Positions 7,553 through 14,822 of a DNA stretch of 32,372 nucleotides are shown here, in pieces. Source of the DNA: an uncultured Marixanthomonas sp. GTDB lineage: Bacteria > Bacteroidota > Bacteroidia > Flavobacteriales > Flavobacteriaceae. Within the stretch, counting starts at the first letter, position 1; each line of letters begins with the position of its first letter. The stretch is from the NCBI GenBank assembly GCA_913057965.1, contig CAJXPE010000004.1, positions 1 to 32,372 of the forward strand. The letters run 5' to 3'. The position numbers were made by a program, and so were the translations under genes. The notes beneath the pieces are model-generated. The model saw only the letters and a list, made by a program, of their open reading frames with translations, had not been told where the DNA came from and made no database searches.

Positions 7553-8671
7553 ATGGCAACATTTCAACAACTAGGAGTTAAAAAAGAATACATTAAGGCA
7601 TTGAATGAGTTAGAAATAAAAACTCCTACTGAAATTCAGGAAGCTGTGATTCCGCTGTTATTAAAATCGAAAACCGATTTAGTAGGGCTAGCACAAACCG
7701 GTACCGGTAAAACTGCGGCATATGGCTTGCCTTTATTACATAATATAGATGCATCAAAAGCAGTGGTACAAGCATTGATTTTAGCACCTACGCGCGAATT
7801 GGTGCAACAAATCCAGAAACAACTCTTCAGATTTACCAAGTATGCTCCCGAAAAGATATTTGCTGAAGGCGTATACGGCGGAGAAAAAATTGATATACAA
7901 ATAAAAAGATTAAAACGCCCTACTCATATAATCGTGGCTACTCCAGGAAGATTGATGGATTTAATGAAACGCGGTGATATTAGTTTACAAACTATTAAAA
8001 CGCTTGTGTTAGATGAAGCTGATGAAATGTTGAGCATGGGCTTTAAACAAGACCTTAATAAAATACTGGAACAAGCAAATAAGCAACGTAATACGTGGTT
8101 GTTTTCAGCTACGATGCCTGAAGATATAAAGAAGATAGTCAAAACCTACATGGATGCCAATGCTACGAAAATTGAAGTGAATAAAAACAGCTTGGTGAAC
8201 GCTAATATTTCACATTATTACATCAAAACAGCTTTAAAAGACAAGGTTGAAACCTTGATTCAGTTAATGGATACCTTGAAAGATGATAGAGGAATCATTT
8301 TTTGCCGTACCAAAGCAGGTACTCAAAAACTTACTGATATATTAAAAGAAGATGGTTTTTCAGTAGCTGCATTAGAAGGCGATATGCAACAAAAAGAACG
8401 CGATAAAGTAATGCGCGCTTTTAAAAAGGAAAACGTACAAATACTTATTTCTACAGATGTCTCCGCAAGAGGAATAGATGTAAATAACCTCGGTTTTGTA
8501 ATTCATTACCAATTGCCCGATCAACAAGAATATTACACACACCGAAGTGGGCGTACGGCAAGAGCGGGAAAAACAGGCTCTTCCATTGCGTTGATTTTAC
8601 CAAGTGAATTGCAAGAAATCCACCAGTTACAGAAAACACTCGGCATAAAATTTAAAGAATCAATACTATAA
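7553..8671 (+). CDS. DEAD-box ATP-dependent RNA helicase
   Basis: A 372-residue helicase core with all motifs in order: the Q motif (F4...TPTEIQ), Walker A AQTGTGKT at 47-54, PTREL at 79-83, TPGR at 129-132, DEAD at 153-156, SAT at 184-186, then STDVSARGID and HRSGRTARAG near the end. It remodels RNA duplexes in the cytoplasm in ribosome assembly, mRNA decay or cold growth. The protein stops soon after motif VI, so it lacks the long basic C-terminal tail found in many flavobacterial paralogues and is close to a minimal core. The DUF1456 gene starts 6 bases later and a Crp/Fnr gene follows, so the three are probably one operon. Which paralogue (RhlE- or CsdA-like) cannot be decided. Confidence 0.93.
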   Translation: MATFQQLGVKKEYIKALNELEIKTPTEIQEAVIPLLLKSKTDLVGLAQTGTGKTAAYGLPLLHNIDASKAVVQALILAPTRELVQQIQKQLFRFTKYAPEKIFAEGVYGGEKIDIQIKRLKRPTHIIVATPGRLMDLMKRGDISLQTIKTLVLDEADEMLSMGFKQDLNKILEQANKQRNTWLFSATMPEDIKKIVKTYMDANATKIEVNKNSLVNANISHYYIKTALKDKVETLIQLMDTLKDDRGIIFCRTKAGTQKLTDILKEDGFSVAALEGDMQQKERDKVMRAFKKENVQILISTDVSARGIDVNNLGFVIHYQLPDQQEYYTHRSGRTARAGKTGSSIALILPSELQEIHQLQKTLGIKFKESIL

Positions 8672-8677
8672 AATATT

Positions 8678-8932
8678 ATGGCATTAACGAACAACGACAT
8701 CATGAAAAAACTTCGCGTAGCACATAAATTACGTGATGACGATATTGTAAAAATTTGCGCTTTGGTAGATTTTAAAGTCTCCAAAAGTGAAATGGGCGCT
8801 ATTTTCCGAAAAGAAGACCACCCAAAGTATATGGAATGTGGCGATCAATTTCTTCGGAATTTTTTAAACGGATTGGTCGTGCATTTACGTGGCCCGATGC
8901 CTCCAAAGAAAAAGAAAGAACCTTCAAAGTAA
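8678..8932 (+). CDS. DUF1456 family protein, single-repeat form
   Basis: An 84-residue protein starting with the family's Thr-Asn-Asn-Asp motif, then a charged helix (MKKLRVAHKLRDDDI). It ends in the characteristic segment with an FRKEDHPKYMEC stretch and FLNGLVV. The best-known member, E. coli YehS, has about 155 residues with two such repeats. This protein has only one, followed by a Pro/Lys-rich tail (PPKKKKEPSK). The function is unknown. The tight link with a helicase (6-base gap) and the basic tail are compatible with an RNA-related role, which is inference only. Confidence 0.8.
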   Translation: MALTNNDIMKKLRVAHKLRDDDIVKICALVDFKVSKSEMGAIFRKEDHPKYMECGDQFLRNFLNGLVVHLRGPMPPKKKKEPSK

Positions 8933-8943
8933 CAACTTTTGTT

Positions 8944-9540
8944 ATGGAGTGCGAGACGTTTCAATCATATATAATGAATAGAGGAGGGATCACCGAATCG
9001 CAATTCGATGAGTTGGTTCCCTTTTTGCGCTCCGAAACGTTTTCAAAAGGGGAAATACTGCTACAACAAGGTGAAACGTGTAAAGCGTCTATGTTTGTTG
9101 AAAAAGGATTACTTCGTGCCTATACGTTAGATGAAAACGGTAAAGAACACATTGTACAATTTGCGCCCGAAAATTGGTTTATTGGTGATAGAGGCAGTAT
9201 TTATTTTAACGATCCTTCTTATTTTATTATTGATGTAATTGAAACTGCTGAAATCGTGTTTATAACAGAAGAGTTTATTGAAAAGGCTTCAGAATTGAGT
9301 GTTTCCTTTAGAAAATTCAATAAGAAATTACTTCATAACCACATTCAACAGCTACAAAAACGAATTGATCTGTTGTTGGGCGCTTCCGCAGAAAAAAGAT
9401 ATTTAAACTTCATCAACTTATACCCAGATTTACTATTACGCGTACCACAATGGATGATTGCTTCCTACTTGGGAATTACTCCCGAAAGCCTAAGCCGAGT
9501 ACGGAAGTCGTTGGCTGATAAAAACTTTAAACCGTATTAA
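8944..9540 (+). CDS. Crp/Fnr family transcriptional regulator
   Basis: A 198-residue regulator with an N-terminal cyclic-nucleotide-binding-type beta roll (about residues 20-125; GEILLQQGETCKASMFVEKGLLRAY). It ends in a short helix-turn-helix (about 165-190; WMIASYLGITPESLSRVRK). The Arg and Ser residues that bind cAMP in Crp are not obvious, as in many Bacteroidota members, so the ligand is unknown. A longer reading frame from 8836 overlaps the DUF1456 gene almost entirely. The ATG at 8944, 11 bases after the DUF1456 stop, gives the normal family start and was chosen. The last 4 bases overlap the end of the convergent TMEM175-like gene. Confidence 0.88.
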   Translation: MECETFQSYIMNRGGITESQFDELVPFLRSETFSKGEILLQQGETCKASMFVEKGLLRAYTLDENGKEHIVQFAPENWFIGDRGSIYFNDPSYFIIDVIETAEIVFITEEFIEKASELSVSFRKFNKKLLHNHIQQLQKRIDLLLGASAEKRYLNFINLYPDLLLRVPQWMIASYLGITPESLSRVRKSLADKNFKPY

Positions 9541-10112
9541 TCGGTTAGAATCCGCTCTATCCGTTTATCAGGAATAACCCAAAGAATGGCAACGACAGAA
9601 AAGCAGGCAATTGCTATCCACACATTCACAAAAGCCAACGCAATTCCAGCTATATAAATAACAATTGAAATATTTTCTTTACTGCCCATTTTTGTCAGCT
9701 CTTTAAGGGCGGCGTTTTCATCGTGATGCTTAATCAATACCGCCTCTAATATTCGATAGGCAACAGCACTCATTAATAAAATTACACCATACAAGGCTAT
9801 GGGAAGCGGTTCGGTGTGGTTTTCATTTACCCAACTTGTTGCAAAAGGGATAAGGGATAACCAAAACAATAAATGTAGGTTTGCCCATAAAACGCCCCCA
9901 CTAACTTTCTGGGTCACCTGCATTAAATGGTGGTGATTGTTCCAGTAAATGCCTACGTAAATAAAACTTAGTACATAGCTTATAAAAATAGGAAGCACTT
10001 TTAATAACCCTTCCATACTGGTGTCTTCTGGAGCTTGCATTTCCAAGACCATGATCGTGATTATTATAGCTAATACACCATCACTAAAAGCTTCTAATCG
10101 TCCGGTTTTCAT
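9537..10112 (-). CDS. TMEM175/DUF1211 family membrane protein (putative potassium channel)
   Basis: A 191-residue protein with five to six hydrophobic helices. The first helix carries the family signature Phe-Ser-Asp at residues 9-11 (RLEAFSDGVLAIIITIMVLE), which shapes the pore in bacterial TMEM175 channels. Bacterial members have one six-helix repeat and assemble as tetramers that conduct potassium. This length fits one repeat. It is the last gene of the pirin operon, starting 15 bases after the second pirin gene, and its stop overlaps the Crp/Fnr gene from the other strand by 4 bases. The ion specificity is family knowledge and is not visible here. Confidence 0.83.
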   Translation of the reverse strand: MKTGRLEAFSDGVLAIIITIMVLEMQAPEDTSMEGLLKVLPIFISYVLSFIYVGIYWNNHHHLMQVTQKVSGGVLWANLHLLFWLSLIPFATSWVNENHTEPLPIALYGVILLMSAVAYRILEAVLIKHHDENAALKELTKMGSKENISIVIYIAGIALAFVNVWIAIACFSVVAILWVIPDKRIERILTD

Positions 10113-10127
10113 TATAGAAAATTTTGG

Positions 10128-10994
10128 TTAGTCTGGTAAAGGTACAAATTCTGTTTCTCCGGGTACCTTTGGAAATTTTTGTGCCTTCCAATCATCCCTG
10201 GCTTTTTGTATGGTTGCTTTTTCCGAAGCTACAAAATTCCAGTGTATGTGTCGTTCTTCAGGAAAAGGGTCACCTCCAAAAATATATACGGTAGAATTTT
10301 CAGCCATTTCAAATTCGCATGAGCTATCTTTTGCTACCATTATTTGTTTGGGTTCGTAGGTGTTTCCTTCGCTGTAAACGGCACCTTCCAAAATATACAA
10401 CCCGCTTTCACCAAATAAATCGTTCCCCAAGGTTATTTTTTGTTGGGAGGTGTTTTTCAACTCGATAAAATACAAATTACTGTGTACAGGTACGGGAGAT
10501 TTTTTTCCTAATACTTCTCCAGCAATAAGTTTAATAGTCACCCCATTTTCAACCCATTCAGGAATATCCTCTTTATTAATATGATGAAACGAAGGCTCCA
10601 TCGATTCTAAGTTTTTAGGAAGCGCTACCCAAATTTGTAATCCGTGTAACGTTTTGTGAGTATTCCGAAGATAATCGGGCGTACGTTCTGAGTGTACTAC
10701 GCCTTTTCCGGCCGTCATCCAATTAACGGCACCGGGTTTAATTTCTATTTCGGTTCCTAAACTATCCCGGTGCATAATTGAACCTTCAAATAAATAGGTT
10801 AAGGTAGAAAGCCCAATATGCGGATGCGGTGGTACATCAAGATTCTCTTTCTCATCCATTGCAGCGGGTCCCATATGGTCTATAAAAGCAAAAGGTCCCA
10901 CCATTCTCTTACTCCGAAAGGGAAGCAATCTGCCTACCATAAAATTACCAATGTTGGCAGCGCGTTCTGGAATAATGGTTTGTAAGTTCGACAT
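10128..10994 (-). CDS. Pirin family protein (Fe-binding bicupin), copy B
   Basis: A 288-residue bicupin. The N-terminal cupin has the pirin metal site: HPHIG with His57 and His59, and HSERT with His101 and Glu103, nearly the same numbering as human pirin. The C-terminal pirin domain covers about 165-280. Pirins bind iron, and some cleave quercetin-like flavonoids or sense redox state. The substrate here is unknown. It starts 3 bases after the DUF5996 gene. A second pirin, clearly different in sequence, lies two genes upstream in the same operon, so the two probably have distinct partners or substrates and are not a recent duplication. Confidence 0.9.
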   Translation of the reverse strand: MSNLQTIIPERAANIGNFMVGRLLPFRSKRMVGPFAFIDHMGPAAMDEKENLDVPPHPHIGLSTLTYLFEGSIMHRDSLGTEIEIKPGAVNWMTAGKGVVHSERTPDYLRNTHKTLHGLQIWVALPKNLESMEPSFHHINKEDIPEWVENGVTIKLIAGEVLGKKSPVPVHSNLYFIELKNTSQQKITLGNDLFGESGLYILEGAVYSEGNTYEPKQIMVAKDSSCEFEMAENSTVYIFGGDPFPEERHIHWNFVASEKATIQKARDDWKAQKFPKVPGETEFVPLPD

Positions 10995-10997
10995 GAT

Positions 10998-11927
10998 TTA
11001 TAATTCTTTTAAAGGTGGTACGTCTAATTTTTCTATATCCCAATTTGCTAAGGTAGCTCCAGCACGATAGCCAGACTCCATAAAAGCAAGTAACGCTTCT
11101 CTTGGGTTGTCTTTTGTAAGAAGGTCGTTGTATTTTAAAATGGCCATCGGACTTCCGTTGGCATCCATCCAGAAAGCACTATCAGGTTGTAAAGGTTTTT
11201 TATCAATCCCTTCAGGTGCAGGATAGGTGTAGGAATAAAAAGCAGGTTCTTTCATATTGTCATCCCCAGCCCAAAACCCGAAACTTATACATTCGTGGGT
11301 ATAAGCGTCTTTGTCCGATATTCGTGCATCTTTTGGCATGGGTGGAGCTTTCTTTCCTGAAAACCGGGTTACAGTTAAATCCATGGAATGCCAATACACG
11401 TGTACCGGACAGGTTTTTCCGTAAAACCGACCACTAAATTCTTTAAATACGCCATCTGTCCATTGAAAGGTCTTCCAAAGGTTTTTAGTGTATTCTTTAT
11501 TGTAATGATGGTAGTCTGTTATTTCAGAAAAATGCTTGTTTATATCTAAATCAAAAGGTTTATCCAAAATGCTTACTGAAATGTTAAAATCAGTAAGAAT
11601 TTTAATTAGGTTGTTGTAAAATTCGGCTACGGTCAAACCTTCGTGAAGCTTAAATTCTGCCGACTCTCCTTTGCTGGTGCTTATTTCTACTTGATGCGCA
11701 ACCACATTTATTGAAATAGTGAACGTGTCATTTCCTGAATTATAGAAAATAGGTCCCGTTGTAAAACCATTTGTGTCAACGTACTCGGTAATATACCACC
11801 AGTGGTTTTTTCTAGGGGTAAGCTCTAATCGTATTTTTCCTATAATTTGAAGAAATAAGTGAAGGGTTACTTTACTTTTTTCATTTCCCACATAGGGAAT
11901 TTTTGATAAATTGGCTGTATGTTTCAT
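10998..11927 (-). CDS. DUF5996 family protein
   Basis: A 309-residue, probably cytoplasmic protein with no signal peptide or helices. Family features are the LHLFLQIIGKIRL segment near residue 23, the NHWW motif near residue 40, a central FSGRFYGKTCPVHVYWHSMDL stretch split around residues 165-185, then VTRFSGKKAPP and a His-Glu...Gly-Phe-Trp-Ala-Gly segment. The C-terminus has an ALLAFMESGYRAGATLANWD stretch. Conserved His, Trp and Arg residues suggest an enzyme or binding protein, but no reaction is known to me. It lies between two pirin genes, 37 bases after one and 3 bases before the other, which suggests a shared pathway. Confidence 0.75.
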   Translation of the reverse strand: MKHTANLSKIPYVGNEKSKVTLHLFLQIIGKIRLELTPRKNHWWYITEYVDTNGFTTGPIFYNSGNDTFTISINVVAHQVEISTSKGESAEFKLHEGLTVAEFYNNLIKILTDFNISVSILDKPFDLDINKHFSEITDYHHYNKEYTKNLWKTFQWTDGVFKEFSGRFYGKTCPVHVYWHSMDLTVTRFSGKKAPPMPKDARISDKDAYTHECISFGFWAGDDNMKEPAFYSYTYPAPEGIDKKPLQPDSAFWMDANGSPMAILKYNDLLTKDNPREALLAFMESGYRAGATLANWDIEKLDVPPLKEL

Positions 11928-11964
11928 AATCGAAAGCTTTTTTAAAGTTAATCATTTCATTTTA

Positions 11965-12840
11965 CTATTCTAGATACCCGAATTTACCCATATTAAAATC
12001 ATTTATAGCTTGCATTAATTCTTGTCGGGTATTCATCACGAACGGTCCTTGTGCAGCAATGGGTTCATTAATTGGCTCACCGCTTAAAACCAATACCACA
12101 GCATCTTCCGAAGCAGATACAGTAAAGGTTTCCCCTTCAGTTTCAAACAAAACAAAATTGTCGGTTGGGACTTGCTCGGTGCCATTTACAGTTATAGAAC
12201 CCTCAATCACCAATAGACATGTGTTGAAGTTTTCAGGAAAACTAAAGTCAGCAGTTCCGCCTTTGTTCAGCTTTGCATTCATCATATGTACTGGGGTGAA
12301 CGTTGAAGCTGAGCCTTTGGTGTCTTTATACTTTCCGGCAATAACCTCCACAGTTCCCGAATTGTCTGGCAATTCATGAATGCTGATTTCTTCAGCAGAA
12401 AGTGCCTGATATTTCGGTTTCGACATTTTATCCTTTGCGGGAAGGTTTACCCACAATTGCACCATTTGAAAGTCTCCGCCGGCTTTACTGAACTCTTCTT
12501 CATGATATTCTTTATGTAATACACCCGAAGCTGCCGTCATCCATTGTACACCACCTTCACCAATTACGCCGCCGCCACCGCTACTATCGTGATGGGCTAC
12601 TTTTCCTTTGTAAGCAATGGTTACCGTTTCAAAACCACGATGCGGATGCACGCCCACGCCTCTTGGGGTATCAGTGGGAGGGAAGTAAAACTTTGAGTTA
12701 TAATCCAGCATAATAAACGGACTCATCCGTTCCATATCTAATCTAAATCCGCTGGGGATAAAGTTGTGAACTCGAAAACCGTCACCTACAAAATGTGGTG
12801 CTCTGGGTTCTGCTACTAATTCTATATTTTTTGTGCTCAT
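11965..12840 (-). CDS. Pirin family protein (Fe-binding bicupin), copy A
   Basis: A 291-residue bicupin with the metal ligands His65 and His67 in HPHRG and His109 and Glu111 in LHKEYHEEE. A Gly-rich loop (SSGGGGVIGEGG, about 86-97) is typical of the YhhW/quercetinase-like branch. The C-terminal half is a second cupin (about 170-285). It binds a metal, probably iron, and may act as a dioxygenase or redox sensor. The specific activity is not visible. Its start lies 2 bases after the GNAT gene stop, so translation is likely coupled. Confidence 0.9.
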   Translation of the reverse strand: MSTKNIELVAEPRAPHFVGDGFRVHNFIPSGFRLDMERMSPFIMLDYNSKFYFPPTDTPRGVGVHPHRGFETVTIAYKGKVAHHDSSGGGGVIGEGGVQWMTAASGVLHKEYHEEEFSKAGGDFQMVQLWVNLPAKDKMSKPKYQALSAEEISIHELPDNSGTVEVIAGKYKDTKGSASTFTPVHMMNAKLNKGGTADFSFPENFNTCLLVIEGSITVNGTEQVPTDNFVLFETEGETFTVSASEDAVVLVLSGEPINEPIAAQGPFVMNTRQELMQAINDFNMGKFGYLE

Positions 12841-12842
12841 AA

Positions 12843-13136
12843 CTATTCTTGTTTATTGTGAAATAATGAATTTTCTTGATATTCAGGGTGTCGATCTATA
12901 TATGCCTTAATAAAAGGGCAATATGGTTTCACCTTCAGCTTGTGCTCAGCAGCATAATCTAATACGCTTTTTGCGATAAAAGAACCAACGCCTTTTCCTG
13001 AAAGCTCTTTTGGAACTTCGGTATGGGTATAAGTAATTTTGTCTTTAAAAAGTTTGTAATCCACAAAAGCTACCAAGTCTTCTATGTGAACCTCAAAACG
13101 GTTCTCTTTCTCGTTGTTTATTAATTGATAGTCCAT
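12843..13136 (-). CDS. Small GNAT-like N-acetyltransferase (YidJ/Gcn5-related type)
   Basis: A 97-residue protein matching the short GNAT-like family. It has an N-terminal beta sheet (FEVHIEDLVAFVDYKL), a central acetyl-CoA-binding element of the Gln/Arg-x-x-Gly-x-Gly type (LSGKGVGSFIAKSVLDYA) and the family's C-terminal YCPFIKAYIDRHPEY. An upstream ATG at 13184 would add 16 residues, but a -7 promoter element at 13154-13161 lies inside that extension, so the ATG at 13136 is favoured. It is the first gene of the five-gene pirin operon. Its substrate, protein or small molecule, is unknown. Confidence 0.82.
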   Translation of the reverse strand: MDYQLINNEKENRFEVHIEDLVAFVDYKLFKDKITYTHTEVPKELSGKGVGSFIAKSVLDYAAEHKLKVKPYCPFIKAYIDRHPEYQENSLFHNKQE

Positions 13137-13153
13137 AACGTATTTGTTTGTAA

Positions 13154-13161
13154 CAAAGATA
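13154..13161 (-). promoter_or_regulatory. -7 promoter element of the GNAT-pirin operon
   Basis: On the minus strand this reads TATCTTTG, a full match to TAnnTTTG, 17 bases before the chosen GNAT start. The -33 region is weak. It decides the GNAT start at 13136. Confidence 0.5.
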
Positions 13162-13221
13162 AGTAGGGTTTTTAGTCTGTACATTGATGTATGATAAGAA
13201 GTGATTTTTTTCAGAAATAAG

Positions 13222-13252
13222 TTGTGAGATAATCTTATTCATCGTAATATTG
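13222..13252 (+). promoter_or_regulatory. Promoter of the arsenic operon
   Basis: TTG at 13222-13224 is followed after 20 bases by TAATATTG (13245-13252), one mismatch from the -7 consensus. The -7 element lies inside the candidate ArsR operator at 13241-13256, so bound ArsR would block it directly. Confidence 0.5.
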
Positions 13253-13256
13253 CAAT
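13241..13256. promoter_or_regulatory. Candidate ArsR operator 1
   Basis: ATCGTA-N4-TGCAAT is a degenerate 16-base inverted repeat, 15 bases before the arsR start. Its left arm and spacing equal those of the perfect copy after arsR at 13626-13643. The position over the -7 element fits autorepression released by arsenite. Confidence 0.5.
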
Positions 13257-13271
13257 ATAACAATCAATACA

Positions 13272-13607
13272 ATGGGAATTACCAAATCTGAAATATTCAC
13301 AGTAGAACAAAATCAACTGGCACAGTTTGCGAAAGCCTTTTCGCATCCTGCTAGAGTTGCCATTTTACAGTACTTGTTTAAAACTAAAAGCTGTGTTTGC
13401 GGAAGCCTTGTGGACGAAATAGGGTTGGCACAGGCCACTATTTCACAACATTTAAAGGAATTAAAAAACTTGGGGCTTATACAAGGAACTGTAGAAGGTA
13501 CCAGCGTTTGTTACTGTATCAATACAACTGTTTGGGATGAAATGAAAGCGGTGTTATCTTCTTTTTTAAACCAAGATGCAGAAACTCCTGATGCTACTTG
13601 TTGCTAA
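13272..13607 (+). CDS. arsR: ArsR/SmtB family arsenite-responsive repressor
   Basis: A 111-residue winged-helix repressor. The DNA-binding part includes AKAFSHPARVAILQYL and the recognition helix region LAQATISQHLKELKNLGLI. Cys41 and Cys43 in SCVCGSL sit at the start of helix 3, where ArsR proteins bind As(III), and Cys80, Cys82, Cys110 and Cys111 may add thiol ligands. Binding of arsenite or antimonite should release it from the operator and induce the following genes. It is the first gene of the arsenic operon, 51 bases before the DUF6428 gene. A second operator copy lies in that gap. Confidence 0.92.
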   Translation: MGITKSEIFTVEQNQLAQFAKAFSHPARVAILQYLFKTKSCVCGSLVDEIGLAQATISQHLKELKNLGLIQGTVEGTSVCYCINTTVWDEMKAVLSSFLNQDAETPDATCC

Positions 13608-13625
13608 AAAAAATTTAAATCAATC

Positions 13626-13643
13626 AATCGTATTATTACGATT
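13626..13643. promoter_or_regulatory. Candidate ArsR operator 2, internal to the operon
   Basis: AATCGTA-N4-TACGATT is a perfect inverted repeat with 7-base arms, located between arsR and the DUF6428 gene. It matches operator 1 in spacing and left arm. It could control a second internal promoter or act as a roadblock on the readthrough transcript. Confidence 0.55.
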
Positions 13644-13658
13644 ATAAAATTATACAAT

Positions 13659-14135
13659 ATGAAACTTTCTGAAATTAAAAGCATCTTAAACCAATCTGAA
13701 ACCATAGCATTTGAATTGCCTAATGGATCTTTAGTGCCAAACCACTTTCATGTGACCGAAGTAGGAAAAGTAACCAAGAACTTCATTGACTGTGGAGGAA
13801 CTGTTAGAAATGAAGAAGTAGTCAATTTTCAGTTATGGGAAGCAGATGATTATGATCACCGTTTGCATCCTGAAAAACTGGTAAATATTATTGAACTTTC
13901 TGAAAAGACACTTCAGATAGATGACTCTCTTGAAATTGAAGTAGAATATCAAGGTGCTACCATTGGAAAGTACGGATTAGATTTCAATGGAAGACATTTC
14001 ACATTAACAACCAAGCAAACCGATTGTTTGGCAAAAGAGAACTGTGGTATACCTGAAACTAAACAAAAGAAAAACCTTTCTGAATTAAAAGCAGAGCCAG
14101 CAGCTTCTTGTGATCCTAATTCGGGTTGTTGTTAA
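13659..14135 (+). CDS. DUF6428 family protein, Cys-rich tail, arsenic operon
   Basis: A 158-residue, probably cytoplasmic protein. The N-terminal part (FELPNGSLVPNHFHVTEVG, then FIDCGGTVR, then an NFQLWEADDYDHRLHPEKL stretch) is characteristic of the DUF6428 proteins found in Bacteroidota arsenic operons. The C-terminal tail carries several cysteines, including Cys151 and the final Cys157-Cys158 pair. His29, His31, Cys45 and the paired tail cysteines could bind As(III). A role as a thiol chaperone or accessory to arsenate reduction is plausible but not demonstrated. It lies between arsR and the reductase, 25 bases before the latter. Confidence 0.75.
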   Translation: MKLSEIKSILNQSETIAFELPNGSLVPNHFHVTEVGKVTKNFIDCGGTVRNEEVVNFQLWEADDYDHRLHPEKLVNIIELSEKTLQIDDSLEIEVEYQGATIGKYGLDFNGRHFTLTTKQTDCLAKENCGIPETKQKKNLSELKAEPAASCDPNSGCC

Positions 14136-14160
14136 TTCATTTTAAACAATTTTTATAGCG

Positions 14161-14778
14161 ATGCATCCTAATCTAAAACAAACCATCGAATCATTAGACA
14201 CCTCAGCGCTATCTAATGAACGAAAAGAAATTGTAAAGCCTTTAATTGAATACATTTCAGCTAAAGTAGAAAACAATGATCCTATTCGTATTGTGTTTAT
14301 TTGTACCCATAACTCAAGACGGAGTCATTTGGCACAAATATGGATGCAAACGTTAGCACATTATCACGACATCAGCTCTTTTTATAGTTACTCGGCTGGT
14401 ACAGAGAAAACAGCTGTTTATCCATCTGTAATTGATACATTGAAAAATTCAGGTTTTTTAATTGAACAATTATCTGAAGGAAAAAATCCTATTTATGCTG
14501 TAAAGTTTGATGATAACGAATCTGGAGTAAATGCTTTTTCAAAAGAACTAACTTCTGGTTTCAATCCAAAATCTGACTTTGCTGCGATTATGACCTGCTC
14601 GCAAGCCGATGAAGGCTGTCCGTTTATTGCCGGAGCAGAAAAGCGGATTCCTATTACCTATGAAGACCCAAAAGCATTTGATAATACCGATGAAGAAGAG
14701 GCAAAATACAACGAACGAAGTTTACAAATCGCAACCGAATTACAATACGTTTTTCAACAAGTAACTACTAATTTATAA
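14161..14778 (+). CDS. arsC: Arsenate reductase, low-molecular-weight phosphatase fold, thioredoxin type
   Basis: A 205-residue protein with the phosphatase P-loop C-x5-R-S as CTHNSRRS at residues 48-55 and an Asp-Pro near residue 169, the general-acid position. It also has the redox pair Cys146 and Cys153 in TCSQADEGCP, which corresponds to the second and third cysteines of Staphylococcus ArsC. The predicted reaction is reduction of arsenate to arsenite through an intramolecular disulfide cascade recycled by thioredoxin. The P-loop differs from the classical CTGNSCRS, and the N-terminus is about 40 residues longer than in the ~130-residue ArsC. The product arsenite would leave through the Acr3 exporter encoded next. 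Confidence 0.85.
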   Translation: MHPNLKQTIESLDTSALSNERKEIVKPLIEYISAKVENNDPIRIVFICTHNSRRSHLAQIWMQTLAHYHDISSFYSYSAGTEKTAVYPSVIDTLKNSGFLIEQLSEGKNPIYAVKFDDNESGVNAFSKELTSGFNPKSDFAAIMTCSQADEGCPFIAGAEKRIPITYEDPKAFDNTDEEEAKYNERSLQIATELQYVFQQVTTNL

Positions 14779-14784
14779 AACCCG

Positions 14785-14808
14785 TACCCTGAGCGAAGTC
14801 GAAGGGTA
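14785..14808. repeat. REP-like intergenic palindrome
   Basis: A 24-base element with arms TACCCT and AGGGTA around the core GAGCGAAGTCGA. CCCTGAGCGAAGTCGAAGGG-type elements recur between genes in many Bacteroidota genomes, as far as I remember. Here it lies in the 44-base gap between arsC and acr3. It could be a mobile palindromic repeat or an mRNA-processing hairpin. Confidence 0.55.
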
Positions 14809-14822
14809 TTTTCCAGACTACT

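Noticed and set aside
8836-9540. Longer start for the Crp/Fnr regulator at 8836
   Set aside because: It overlaps the DUF1456 gene by 97 bases and adds 36 residues that do not belong to the family. ATG 8944 gives the normal length.
13137-13184. Upstream ATG adding 16 residues to the GNAT-like protein
   Set aside because: A full-match -7 promoter element lies inside the extension, and the added residues do not fit the family.
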